Below, piece by piece: positions 1-7,112 of a DNA stretch of 36,863 nt (the first letter of the stretch is position 1; every line of letters begins with the position of its first letter). Under the pieces are notes generated by a model. The model was not told the origin of the DNA and ran no database searches. It was given only the letters and a program-made list of their open reading frames with translations. Made by a program: the position numbers and the translations under genes. Source of the stretch: Acidobacteriota bacterium (GTDB taxonomy: Bacteria > Acidobacteriota > Terriglobia > Terriglobales > Acidobacteriaceae); NCBI GenBank assembly GCA_003224905.1, contig QIAA01000005.1, positions 1 to 36,863 of the forward strand, in the 5' to 3' direction.

Positions 1-341
1 GTGGGGAATGCGGCGCATGCACAGTGCTGATGGATAACAAGCCGATGTATTCCTGCTCGATGCTGGCAATCGAAGCGCAGCGCAAGATGATTACTACGGT
101 CGAGAGCCTGATGCAGAATGGCAAGCTGCATCCCGTCCAGCAGGCATTCGTCGAGAATGATGCCTCCCAGTGCGGCTTCTGCACACCGGGTTTTGTTGTC
201 GCCTGCAAAGCCTTTCTGGACCATCATCCGCAGCCAACACCCGAAGATATTCGCCGTGGCTTGAGCGGCAATCTCTGCCGCTGCGGTACTTATCACGGCA
301 TTCAGCAGGTCATCGCACAGATGGCGCAGAAAGGAGCCTGA
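1..341 (+). CDS. Molybdenum hydroxylase [2Fe-2S] subunit (5' partial)
   Basis: This is the electron-transfer subunit of a xanthine dehydrogenase/aldehyde oxidase-family enzyme. It passes electrons from the Mo centre to the FAD subunit through two [2Fe-2S] clusters. The reading frame is open from base 3 to the left edge, and the first residues read GECGACTVLMDN. That is the end of the plant-ferredoxin-type cluster motif, so the N-terminus lies outside the window and the GTG at 24 is not the real start. The C-terminal cluster domain is complete: CGFCTPGF and, about 30 residues later, NLCRCG. The stop at 339-341 is followed after 3 nt by the Mo subunit, so the two are co-transcribed. The family is clear; the substrate cannot be told. 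Confidence 0.93.
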   Translation, partial: GECGACTVLMDNKPMYSCSMLAIEAQRKMITTVESLMQNGKLHPVQQAFVENDASQCGFCTPGFVVACKAFLDHHPQPTPEDIRRGLSGNLCRCGTYHGIQQVIAQMAQKGA

Positions 342-344
342 GTT

Positions 345-2708
345 ATGCCAGATTATGCATGGCCTGAACCCGAACGCCGCACAATAATCGGAACCCGCGT
401 CAGCCGCGTCGATTCGCCTGCCAAAGTCTCAGGACAAGCCAAATACACCTACGACGTCCATCGCCCCGGCATGCTCTACGGCAAGGTTCTGCGCTCTCCC
501 TACGCGCACGCCAAACTCGTCAGCGTAGACACCAGCGCCGCCGAAAAAATTCCCGGCGTAAGGGCGGTTCACGTTGTTCAGAAGCAGGGCGCAACCATCC
601 ATTGGGCAGGAGACGACGTCGTTGCAGTGGCCGCCATTGATGAGTCCACAGCGGAAGACGCCATTCGTGCCATTAAGGTCGAGTACCAGCAACTTCCGCA
701 TCTGGTAAGCGACGCCGAGCCCCCCAAAGGCGCAGCCCAGGAACAGGGTCCCCTAAGCGTCGACGATATCTGGGACATGCTGGATAACCAGGTTCCAAAC
801 CAGCAGATGGTGAGCCAAATCCAGCAATATGGACTTACGGCAAAGCCCAGCGATAAGGATCTCAGTGAAATGAAATCAGAGGGCGCGAGCGATGCCGTGC
901 TGGATGCGCTGCGCTCCGCAACCCTCCATCCGGAAGCTGCCGGCCAAACTAAATCCAACTATCAGAAAGCTGCTGCTCAGACTTTGGGAGATCCCGACAA
1001 GGGATTCGCAGACGCCGAAGTTGTTTCTGAGGGTCTTTACGGCGTTCCGGTCATAACGCATTGCTGCCTGGAAAGTCACGGATCCATTTCCGAGTGGACC
1101 GATCAGGATCACCTGTTCACCCACATTTCCACTCAGAACGTCTCTGGTATTCCCGGGCAGATGGCCGAGCCCTTGAAAATTCCCGCCACCAACATCCATG
1201 TCCACCAGGATCACGTGGGCGGAGGTTTCGGCAGCAAGTTTTCTCCAGATCGCTGGGGGATCTTTACTGCAGAGATATCGAAGAAGGCCGGAGGCAAGCC
1301 GGTTCGCATCATGCTCGAGCGCGATGCGGAGCTCAAAGCCGCCGGCGCACGCCCTTCTGCATATGCTCGCGTTAAAGTAGGCGCGAAAAAAGACGGCATG
1401 CTTGTCGCGTGGCAATCGGATTCCTGGGGCACCGGCGGCCCCGGCGGCGGTGGAATGCCTCCCATTCCTTACGTCTTTGCCGTTCCCAACCAGCGCAAGC
1501 AACACACCGCCATTCGCAACAACATCGGACCGGGGCGAGCGTGGCGTGCGCCGAATCATCCTCAGGCTGCGGTCCTTACCATGTGTGCGCTGGATGACCT
1601 CGCTGCCAAGCTGAACATGGATCCGGTGGAGTTCTTTGGCAAGAATCTCGATATTGCCAAACCGCGCCAGCAAATCTATCGCGAGGAACTTGCCATCGCT
1701 GCTGACCTGATGGACTGGAAGCAAAAATGGCATCCGCGATCACAAACTGCGGCTCAAGGCATCGTGCGCGGCGTTGGCCTGTCGTTCCACACCTGGGGCG
1801 GACGGGGCCACAGCAGCGACTGCGATCTCACCATTCATCCCGACGGCTCAGTTGATTTGAAAATGGGATCGCAGGACTTAGGCACCGGAACCCGCACGTG
1901 CATTCTCATGGTTGCCGCGGATACTCTTGGAATTCCCTTGGAGACGATCAATCTTCAGATCGGCGACACCCAGTACCCTCCTTCTGGAGGCTCCGGTGGT
2001 TCGACCACAATCGGCGGCGTAACCTCATCCACCCGCCGGGGAGCCGTAGACGCCCGCGACGCTCTCTTCGCAAAAGTTGCTCCAACACTCAACGCACAAC
2101 CTGACCAGTTGGAATGTGTGAACGGCACGGTGCGTGTTAAAGGCGATTCCAGCAAATCACTAAGCTGGAAGGAGGCCTGCTCAAAGATCGGCGCAATGCC
2201 CCTTACCGTGCGTGGCAAAAATCCCGACCGGAGCAAGCCACCTGATTTGACCAACAGCGGTGTGGGTGGTGTGCAAATGGCCGAGGTGGAAGTCGACAGC
2301 GAAACCGGCATTGTCAAAGTGAAAAAGATGGTGGCGGTCCAGGATTGTGGTTTAGTGGTTAACCTGAAAACGGCTGAGAGCCAGTGTCACGGCGCTCTGA
2401 TCATGGGCATCAGCTATGCGCTTTTCGAAGAGAAGGTCATGGATCCGACTACCGGCCGCATGCTGAATGCAGATATGGAGTTCTATCGGCTCGCCGGTCT
2501 CGGCGATATCCCTGAGCTCGTGGTCCGCATGATGACCGGCAAAGGTTACGACGAGCGGGGCGTGATAGGACTGGGTGAGCCGCCCGTGGTTTCGCCTGGG
2601 GCGGCCATTTCCAACGCTGTAGCCAATGCCATCGGCGTGCGCGTGCCGTTCCTGCCGCTTACGCCCGATCGAGTCCTCACAGCTTTGGGACAGAAGGCAG
2701 GTGCCTGA
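345..2708 (+). CDS. Molybdenum hydroxylase, Mo-cofactor-binding subunit
   Basis: Large catalytic subunit (787 aa) of a xanthine dehydrogenase/aldehyde oxidase-family molybdoenzyme, which hydroxylates aldehydes or N-heterocycles with water as oxygen donor. AAGGAG lies 8 nt before the ATG. Residues ~10-120 are the N-terminal a/b-hammerhead domain. HVGGGFGSK (~290-298) is the Mo-cofactor loop, and GGSGGSTTIGG marks another cofactor loop. GLGEPPV near 742-748 carries the expected catalytic Glu (E745). Residues ~135-205, between the hammerhead domain and GDPDKGFADAEVV, look like an inserted helical segment absent from ordinary family members as I remember them (see findings). No signal peptide is visible. 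The stop codon overlaps the start of the FAD subunit by 1 nt. Related to the YagR/PaoC type; substrate unknown. Confidence 0.93.
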   Translation: MPDYAWPEPERRTIIGTRVSRVDSPAKVSGQAKYTYDVHRPGMLYGKVLRSPYAHAKLVSVDTSAAEKIPGVRAVHVVQKQGATIHWAGDDVVAVAAIDESTAEDAIRAIKVEYQQLPHLVSDAEPPKGAAQEQGPLSVDDIWDMLDNQVPNQQMVSQIQQYGLTAKPSDKDLSEMKSEGASDAVLDALRSATLHPEAAGQTKSNYQKAAAQTLGDPDKGFADAEVVSEGLYGVPVITHCCLESHGSISEWTDQDHLFTHISTQNVSGIPGQMAEPLKIPATNIHVHQDHVGGGFGSKFSPDRWGIFTAEISKKAGGKPVRIMLERDAELKAAGARPSAYARVKVGAKKDGMLVAWQSDSWGTGGPGGGGMPPIPYVFAVPNQRKQHTAIRNNIGPGRAWRAPNHPQAAVLTMCALDDLAAKLNMDPVEFFGKNLDIAKPRQQIYREELAIAADLMDWKQKWHPRSQTAAQGIVRGVGLSFHTWGGRGHSSDCDLTIHPDGSVDLKMGSQDLGTGTRTCILMVAADTLGIPLETINLQIGDTQYPPSGGSGGSTTIGGVTSSTRRGAVDARDALFAKVAPTLNAQPDQLECVNGTVRVKGDSSKSLSWKEACSKIGAMPLTVRGKNPDRSKPPDLTNSGVGGVQMAEVEVDSETGIVKVKKMVAVQDCGLVVNLKTAESQCHGALIMGISYALFEEKVMDPTTGRMLNADMEFYRLAGLGDIPELVVRMMTGKGYDERGVIGLGEPPVVSPGAAISNAVANAIGVRVPFLPLTPDRVLTALGQKAGA

Positions 2709-3697
2709 TGAGAGCCTTTGAATACGTCAGTCCAAACACCAGAGCTCAGGCGGTGAGCCTGCTTGGAACAGCATGGGGAAATACTGAAGTTCTCGCCGGC
2801 GGCACCGACCTCCTGGCGTTGATGAAAGATGATGTTGTCACCCCCAAGCGCCTCGTGAACCTCAAGGACATTAAAGACCTTCACGGCGTCTCGTCTAGCG
2901 CACAGGGACTACGGATCGGTGCGTTGACCAAACTCGGAGATCTGGCCGACGATGCCAATGTAGGGAAGAACTACCCGGCTCTGGCGGAGGCTCTGATGGA
3001 AGCTGCCAGTCCGCAGATCCGCAACATGGCGACAATCGGTGGCAACATCTGCCAGCGCCCGCGATGTTGGTACTTCCGCAACGGATTGGGATTGCTCGCA
3101 AAGGACGCGAACGGCAAAGAGTTGGTCGCGGATGGTGACAACCGCTACCACGCCATTCTCGGAAACGATGGTCCCGCTAAGTTTGTCAGCCCGTCGACGG
3201 TGGTTCCGATCCTAATTGCGTATGGGGCGAAAATCAGACTGGAGGGCCCCCAAGGTAAGCGCGAACTGCCGCTGGAAAAATTCTTCACAATTCCAAAGAC
3301 CGAAGACGAGCGCGAGCACGATCTGCATTCGGACGAAATTGTGACCGAGCTTGTGCTTCCGTCCGCGACGAACGTGAAAGCCGCACATTACGAAATCCGC
3401 CAGAAGGAAGCTTTCGACTGGCCCCTGGCGGTGGCCGCAGTCGCATTAAAGATGAACGGTTCAAACGCCCAATCTGTTCGAGTTGTACTGGGATATGTGG
3501 CGCCAACGCCGTGGCCTTCGCCCGAAGCCGAGCAAGCTTTGGCTGGCCAGCCGATTAATGCCGATACCGCACAAAAGGCTGCCGAAGCTGCGCTCACAAA
3601 CGCGAAACCGCTCAGCCAAAACTCTTACAAGATACAACTGGCGCGCGTTGCCCTGAAACGCGCGATCTTGAAAGCGGTATCGGGAGGAAACGCATGA
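2708..3697 (+). CDS. Molybdenum hydroxylase, FAD-binding subunit
   Basis: Medium subunit (329 aa) that carries FAD and passes electrons from the Fe-S subunit to the acceptor. The ATG overlaps the previous stop (ATGA). FAD-binding signatures are AGGTD (30-34) and ATIGGN (108-113), followed by the CO-dehydrogenase-flavoprotein C-terminal domain from about residue 215. As I recall them, PaoB/YagS-like relatives carry extra cysteines after the TIGGN motif that bind a [4Fe-4S] cluster. Here CQRPRCWYFRNG keeps C115 and C120, but the following loop (126-150) has no cysteine, so that cluster is probably incomplete or missing. The gene order small-large-medium differs from paoABC. Confidence 0.92.
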   Translation: MRAFEYVSPNTRAQAVSLLGTAWGNTEVLAGGTDLLALMKDDVVTPKRLVNLKDIKDLHGVSSSAQGLRIGALTKLGDLADDANVGKNYPALAEALMEAASPQIRNMATIGGNICQRPRCWYFRNGLGLLAKDANGKELVADGDNRYHAILGNDGPAKFVSPSTVVPILIAYGAKIRLEGPQGKRELPLEKFFTIPKTEDEREHDLHSDEIVTELVLPSATNVKAAHYEIRQKEAFDWPLAVAAVALKMNGSNAQSVRVVLGYVAPTPWPSPEAEQALAGQPINADTAQKAAEAALTNAKPLSQNSYKIQLARVALKRAILKAVSGGNA

Positions 3698-3927
3698 TTC
3701 GCGAATCCGATCGCTTCAACACCAATCGGCCGAACCTCTGCTCGGCACTTCGCTGGAAAGGCCAGTTCATTCTCTCCGAGCCGGACCCGACCGTTCCGCG
3801 CTCCAATGACGGTCTTTTCTGGTGCCTGCACACTCAAACTTGCATTGGTCCGGATGGAGAGTTGGCCGAACCCGGCAACTGCTGCTCAAAAGATCGGGGC
3901 TGCCACGGAACCGGAAAATGCGCGTGA
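3694..3927 (+). CDS. Small cysteine-rich protein at the end of the Mo-hydroxylase operon
   Basis: A 77-residue soluble protein of unknown function whose ATG overlaps the stop of the FAD-subunit gene by 4 nt, so it is translationally coupled. It contains seven cysteines: C16, C44, C50, C63, C64, C70 and C76. The last four lie in the tail GNCCSKDRGCHGTGKC, which suggests metal or Fe-S binding. The pattern does not match the CxxCxxC ferredoxin spacing. There is no signal peptide or membrane segment. Its place in the operon suggests a role in assembly or electron transfer of the molybdoenzyme; this is inference. The overlap and cysteine pattern make it likely to be a real gene. Confidence 0.75.
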   Translation: MIRESDRFNTNRPNLCSALRWKGQFILSEPDPTVPRSNDGLFWCLHTQTCIGPDGELAEPGNCCSKDRGCHGTGKCA

Positions 3928-4016
3928 TGGGCGGTGCGTGCGTTCGGCCTTTAGTGAGAAACGTCACTGCCGCTTAACAGACCGAGGTTTCTGATATCGC
4001 CCAGGGTATCTGGCAA

Positions 4017-4159
4017 AACTTAATTTCTGGGAAGTGCAGTGTCTATATGCATTCGAACGAAGCCGCAGAGCGGCGGAATTCATTAGCCCAGCGCGTGGGC
4101 AGCTGGGTAAAATGCAGAAAATTGTTGAGTGCCGCAGGCACGGCACGGTCCTCACGCCG
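4017..4159. repeat. Hairpin-rich intergenic repeat, copy A
   Basis: A direct copy of this ~140 bp segment lies at 4987-5127. Shared blocks are GAAGTGCAGTG, AGCCGC-(A/G)GAGCGGC, AATTCATTAGCCCAGCGCGTG, GCTGGGTAAA and GGCACGGCACGGT-(C/T)-CTCAC. It holds three short stem-loops in a row (GCCGC/GCGGC, CCCAGC/GCTGGG, GTGCC/GGCAC). Copy A ends about 56 bp before the start of the downstream secreted-protein gene. Confidence 0.85.
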
Positions 4160-4215
4160 TACCGAGGCTTTTCTCAACCCCCCTTGATATAGGAAAATAT
4201 GTCCAGGAGCACCTT

Positions 4216-4875
4216 ATGCGTTATCTGACCGTCGCTGTCCTTCTCTCAATTCTGATTTGTATCCCTGCCGCCGCCCAGCAAATTCGCGGCGATTACCTGG
4301 AAACCCGCAGCGCCGACGTCTACACCGGCCAATGCTTCGCTAACGGCGAAGTAAATCTGGTGGGCAATGAGGCTATTCTCGCCTGGCGCATCCAAAGCGG
4401 AAGCTGGGATGGTGTCCCACTTGAAGGTCTCACTGTTGCAGCGGCAGTTCGCGCGAACGCCACCCTGGGTGATCCGTACGGAAATCCCTATCCGGCAAAA
4501 TCCGTGCTGCTCGTCGACGATCAGGCCAGCGCGCAACAGCAGCAGGCTCTGGTAAATTTCGCGAAGCACATGGGCGGAGAACTGCTGAACAATGTCGAGC
4601 AGATACTCCCGGTCCAGATGGAAATGGTTGTGAACGCGCAACGCCACGGCGCTGCCATGCTGCGCGCCGGCCAGTTCGCTACCATCCAGACGCGCTCAAT
4701 CGGCGACAAAGACCATCTCTGCGGAAACGAAGAAACGTACTATCCGCCGCTGACCCAGTTGGCGCATTCCATGCCAGCCGTGGCTCTCACCGATTCTTAC
4801 AGCGGGCCAGGACTGGGGACTTCCTGGGATCTGCACGGCAAGCGCAGCGCCTTCGTCGGCACGTTCGCGCGATAA
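4216..4875 (+). CDS. Secreted DUF1326-like protein
   Basis: A 219-residue exported protein of unknown biochemical role. The ATG at 4216 is chosen because AGGAG (4205-4209) lies 6 nt upstream and the protein then begins with a clean signal peptide (MRYLTVAVLLSILICIPAAA, probable cut near residue 20). An in-frame upstream ATG at 4129 would place repeat-derived sequence in front of it. The mature part starts GDYLETRSADVYTGQCFANGE and continues with LAWRIQSGSWDGVPLEGL and SVLLVDDQAS. From memory this resembles DUF1326 proteins, which I could not verify. The gene sits between two direct repeats (4017-4159 and 4987-5127). Confidence 0.8.
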   Translation: MRYLTVAVLLSILICIPAAAQQIRGDYLETRSADVYTGQCFANGEVNLVGNEAILAWRIQSGSWDGVPLEGLTVAAAVRANATLGDPYGNPYPAKSVLLVDDQASAQQQQALVNFAKHMGGELLNNVEQILPVQMEMVVNAQRHGAAMLRAGQFATIQTRSIGDKDHLCGNEETYYPPLTQLAHSMPAVALTDSYSGPGLGTSWDLHGKRSAFVGTFAR

Positions 4876-4986
4876 AGAATGCGGAGCGACGCGGCCCTGA
4901 GAGTTCGTTTGTTTCAACCCTGGGACTAAGCCGTCCCCAGCAGCGCACCGGAGCAACATGAAAGCCCAGCACAGCAGAGTGTGTCT

Positions 4987-5127
4987 GACTCAATTTTCGA
5001 AGTGCAGTGGTGCAAAAGCACTCGAAGCGCAGCCGCGGAGCGGCGAAATTCATTAGCCCAGCGCGTGAGCGCTGGGTAAAGTGGAACGGAATTGTCGAGT
5101 GCCTAAGGCACGGCACGGTTCTCACAC
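4987..5127. repeat. Hairpin-rich intergenic repeat, copy B
   Basis: Second direct copy of the repeat at 4017-4159, in the same orientation. Its hairpins are perfect: GCCGC-gga-GCGGC (5032-5044), CCCAGCGC-gtga-GCGCTGGG (5057-5076) and GTGCC-taa-GGCAC (5099-5111). It ends about 60 bp before the next gene, nearly the same distance as copy A. Confidence 0.85.
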
Positions 5128-5187
5128 AGATTCGCCGGTGCGGAAAGTGGAATGACACGAGTCCCGGCGTAAGGAAGACACAGCCGC

Positions 5188-5877
5188 TTGCGAATTAGAT
5201 CCCGTAAGATTCACACACGCTCAACTGTGCGCAAGGCCGGTAAGCCCCTGCTTGGCGTCCTGCTGCTCTCACTGCTCTGCTCGGCGCAGACTGGCAAAGT
5301 AGAGAGCGCCGGTCCCCTAAACGACGCCAGCGTCCCTGACGCGATTCGGCAGACTCTCGCTTCCCAGGGCTACCGTCTCGTACTCGATGATGGCACTCCG
5401 CTGGAGCTCTGGTTCCGGAAAACTATCCCCTCACAGCCACAAAAAGACTCTGCTGATGTCATCTACACGGAACTGCCCGAGTCAACGCTCGTCGGCGTTC
5501 TGCACTTCACGAAGCCCGGCGGCGATTTTCGCGGACAACAGGTTCCCGCCGGCTTCTATACGCTTCGCTACGCGCTGATTCCGAACGATGGCAATCACCT
5601 CGGTGTTTCCCCGAATCGCGATTTTCTTCTTTTGGTTCCTACTGCCTCAGACTCCGATCCCGATGCCGCGTTCAAATTTGACCAACTCGTCGAACTCAGC
5701 CGCAAGGCCACGGGCACCAGGCATCCAGGCCCCCTCAGCCTTGTTCAGCCCTCCGGCAAAGAGCCAAAACTTTCCAAAAATGATCAGGACCAATGGATCT
5801 TCTCCGCCACCATCAAGCTGGCCACCGGCGAGGACCTTCCCTTTGCGCTCGTAGTGAACGGAACCGCACAACAGTAA
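5188..5877 (+). CDS. Exported protein of unknown function
   Basis: A 229-residue protein with an N-terminal export signal (basic residues, then LLGVLLLSLLCSAQ around 21-34). The first in-frame start is TTG at 5188, with AAGGA at 5171-5175 some 12 nt upstream. GTG at 5227 would give a tidier signal peptide but has no visible ribosome site, so the start is uncertain. The middle contains VGVLHFTKPGGDFRGQQVPAG followed by FYTLRY. That reads like a beta-rich domain such as those in DUF2911-type secreted proteins, but I would not assign it. It follows repeat copy B and precedes a secreted hydrolase. Confidence 0.72.
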   Translation: MRIRSRKIHTRSTVRKAGKPLLGVLLLSLLCSAQTGKVESAGPLNDASVPDAIRQTLASQGYRLVLDDGTPLELWFRKTIPSQPQKDSADVIYTELPESTLVGVLHFTKPGGDFRGQQVPAGFYTLRYALIPNDGNHLGVSPNRDFLLLVPTASDSDPDAAFKFDQLVELSRKATGTRHPGPLSLVQPSGKEPKLSKNDQDQWIFSATIKLATGEDLPFALVVNGTAQQ

Positions 5878-5999
5878 ATAATCTGTATATCCGACCTTGC
5901 AGAGAACGGCGCCCTGCGATCCCACTTCGCCGCAACCCGCACAATCCGGCCCGGATCTATCCTTCTCGCCTGTGGTAGTTTCATTGCGGAGGTGCGCTG

Positions 6000-7094
6000 A
6001 TGCCACGCTTTGTCGTCCTGACTGGCGCCTTCTGGCTATGCTTTCTCGCGCCTGTAGCATTCGCGCAACAACCCACAAGCACGCAAGTGCCAACCCCAAA
6101 TGAAGCGGATTTCGCCCTCCATGATTTTCATTTCAAATCCGGCGAAACCCTGCCGGAACTCCGCCTGCATTACTACACCTTTGGCAACCTTGCGAGGGAC
6201 CTGAATGGCCGGACTACCAACGCGGTCCTGATTCTCCACGGCACCAGCGGCTCAGGCCGGCAGTTTCTCGCACCGCAATTCGCGGGTGTGCTATTCGGGC
6301 CAGGCCAGCTTCTCGACGTCAGCCATTATTTCGTGATTCTTCCGGACAACATTGGACACGGTAAATCCAGCAAACCGAGCGATGGCTTGAGAGCGCATTT
6401 TCCTCAATACGAATACGACGACATGGTAAAAGCGCAGAACGAACTCCTCGAGAAGGGACTCGGAGTAAATCATTTGCGCCTGATTTTAGGCACTTCGATG
6501 GGCTGTATGCACTCCTGGATGTGGGGCGAGACTTACCCTGATTTCATGGATGCCCTTATGCCGCTTGCCTGTTTACCCGTCGAGATTGCCGGACGAAATC
6601 GCATCTGGAGAAAAATGATTATTGAGGGTATTCGCCAGGACCCCGAGTGGAAAAACGGGGACTACACTACCGAGCCTCGCATGGCGTTACAGATCTCGAC
6701 TGATTTTCTCCTGATCGCCGGTAGTGCGCCTCTGGTAATGCAGAAGAACTCGCCGACACGCGAACAGGCAGACAAGTACCTTGATGATTCTGTGAAACGG
6801 GTTTCCACTAGTCTGGATGCGAACGATTTTCTTTATGCGGTGAGTGCTTCGCGAAATTACAATCCATCGCCGCAACTCAACTTGATTACTGCACCCCTTA
6901 CGTTCATCAACTCGGCCGACGATTTTATCAATCCACCCGAGTTGGGAATTGCGGAGCGTGAGATCAGAAAAGTAAAGAATGGCCGCTTTATTCTTCTGCC
7001 GATCTCAGATCGCACGCATGGCCACGGCACCCATACCGATGCGGCGGTTTGGCAGCAGTACTTGAAGCAGCTTCTGGAAGGAAGTCAACACTGA
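6000..7094 (+). CDS. Secreted alpha/beta-hydrolase, homoserine O-acetyltransferase-like fold
   Basis: A 364-residue alpha/beta-hydrolase. GGAGG (5988-5992) lies 7 nt before the ATG. A signal peptide (residues 1-22, ending AFAQQ) sends it out of the cytoplasm, which argues against a true MetX role in methionine synthesis. Motifs are LHGTSGSG (oxyanion region, 79-86), DNIGHGKSSKPS (116-127), and the nucleophile elbow GTSMG with Ser166. The C-terminal DRTHGHGTH region supplies the catalytic His, and SADDFINPP a likely acid. The layout resembles the MetX-like group of hydrolases, but the substrate is unknown. It converges with the TPR gene, leaving only 18 bp between them. Confidence 0.85.
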   Translation: MPRFVVLTGAFWLCFLAPVAFAQQPTSTQVPTPNEADFALHDFHFKSGETLPELRLHYYTFGNLARDLNGRTTNAVLILHGTSGSGRQFLAPQFAGVLFGPGQLLDVSHYFVILPDNIGHGKSSKPSDGLRAHFPQYEYDDMVKAQNELLEKGLGVNHLRLILGTSMGCMHSWMWGETYPDFMDALMPLACLPVEIAGRNRIWRKMIIEGIRQDPEWKNGDYTTEPRMALQISTDFLLIAGSAPLVMQKNSPTREQADKYLDDSVKRVSTSLDANDFLYAVSASRNYNPSPQLNLITAPLTFINSADDFINPPELGIAEREIRKVKNGRFILLPISDRTHGHGTHTDAAVWQQYLKQLLEGSQH

Positions 7095-7112
7095 GTGCCT
7101 CGAGGCTCGCAG

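Noticed and set aside
876..1733. 285-codon minus-strand frame inside the Mo-subunit gene
   Set aside because: Antisense to a clear molybdoenzyme subunit, with no family features.
4017..5127. Composite transposon or CRISPR reading of the two flanking repeats
   Set aside because: No transposase, no terminal inverted repeats and only two copies separated by a gene.
6000..7094. Assignment as metX (homoserine O-acetyltransferase)
   Set aside because: A signal peptide and the GTSMGC nucleophile context argue for a secreted hydrolase, not a biosynthetic acyltransferase.
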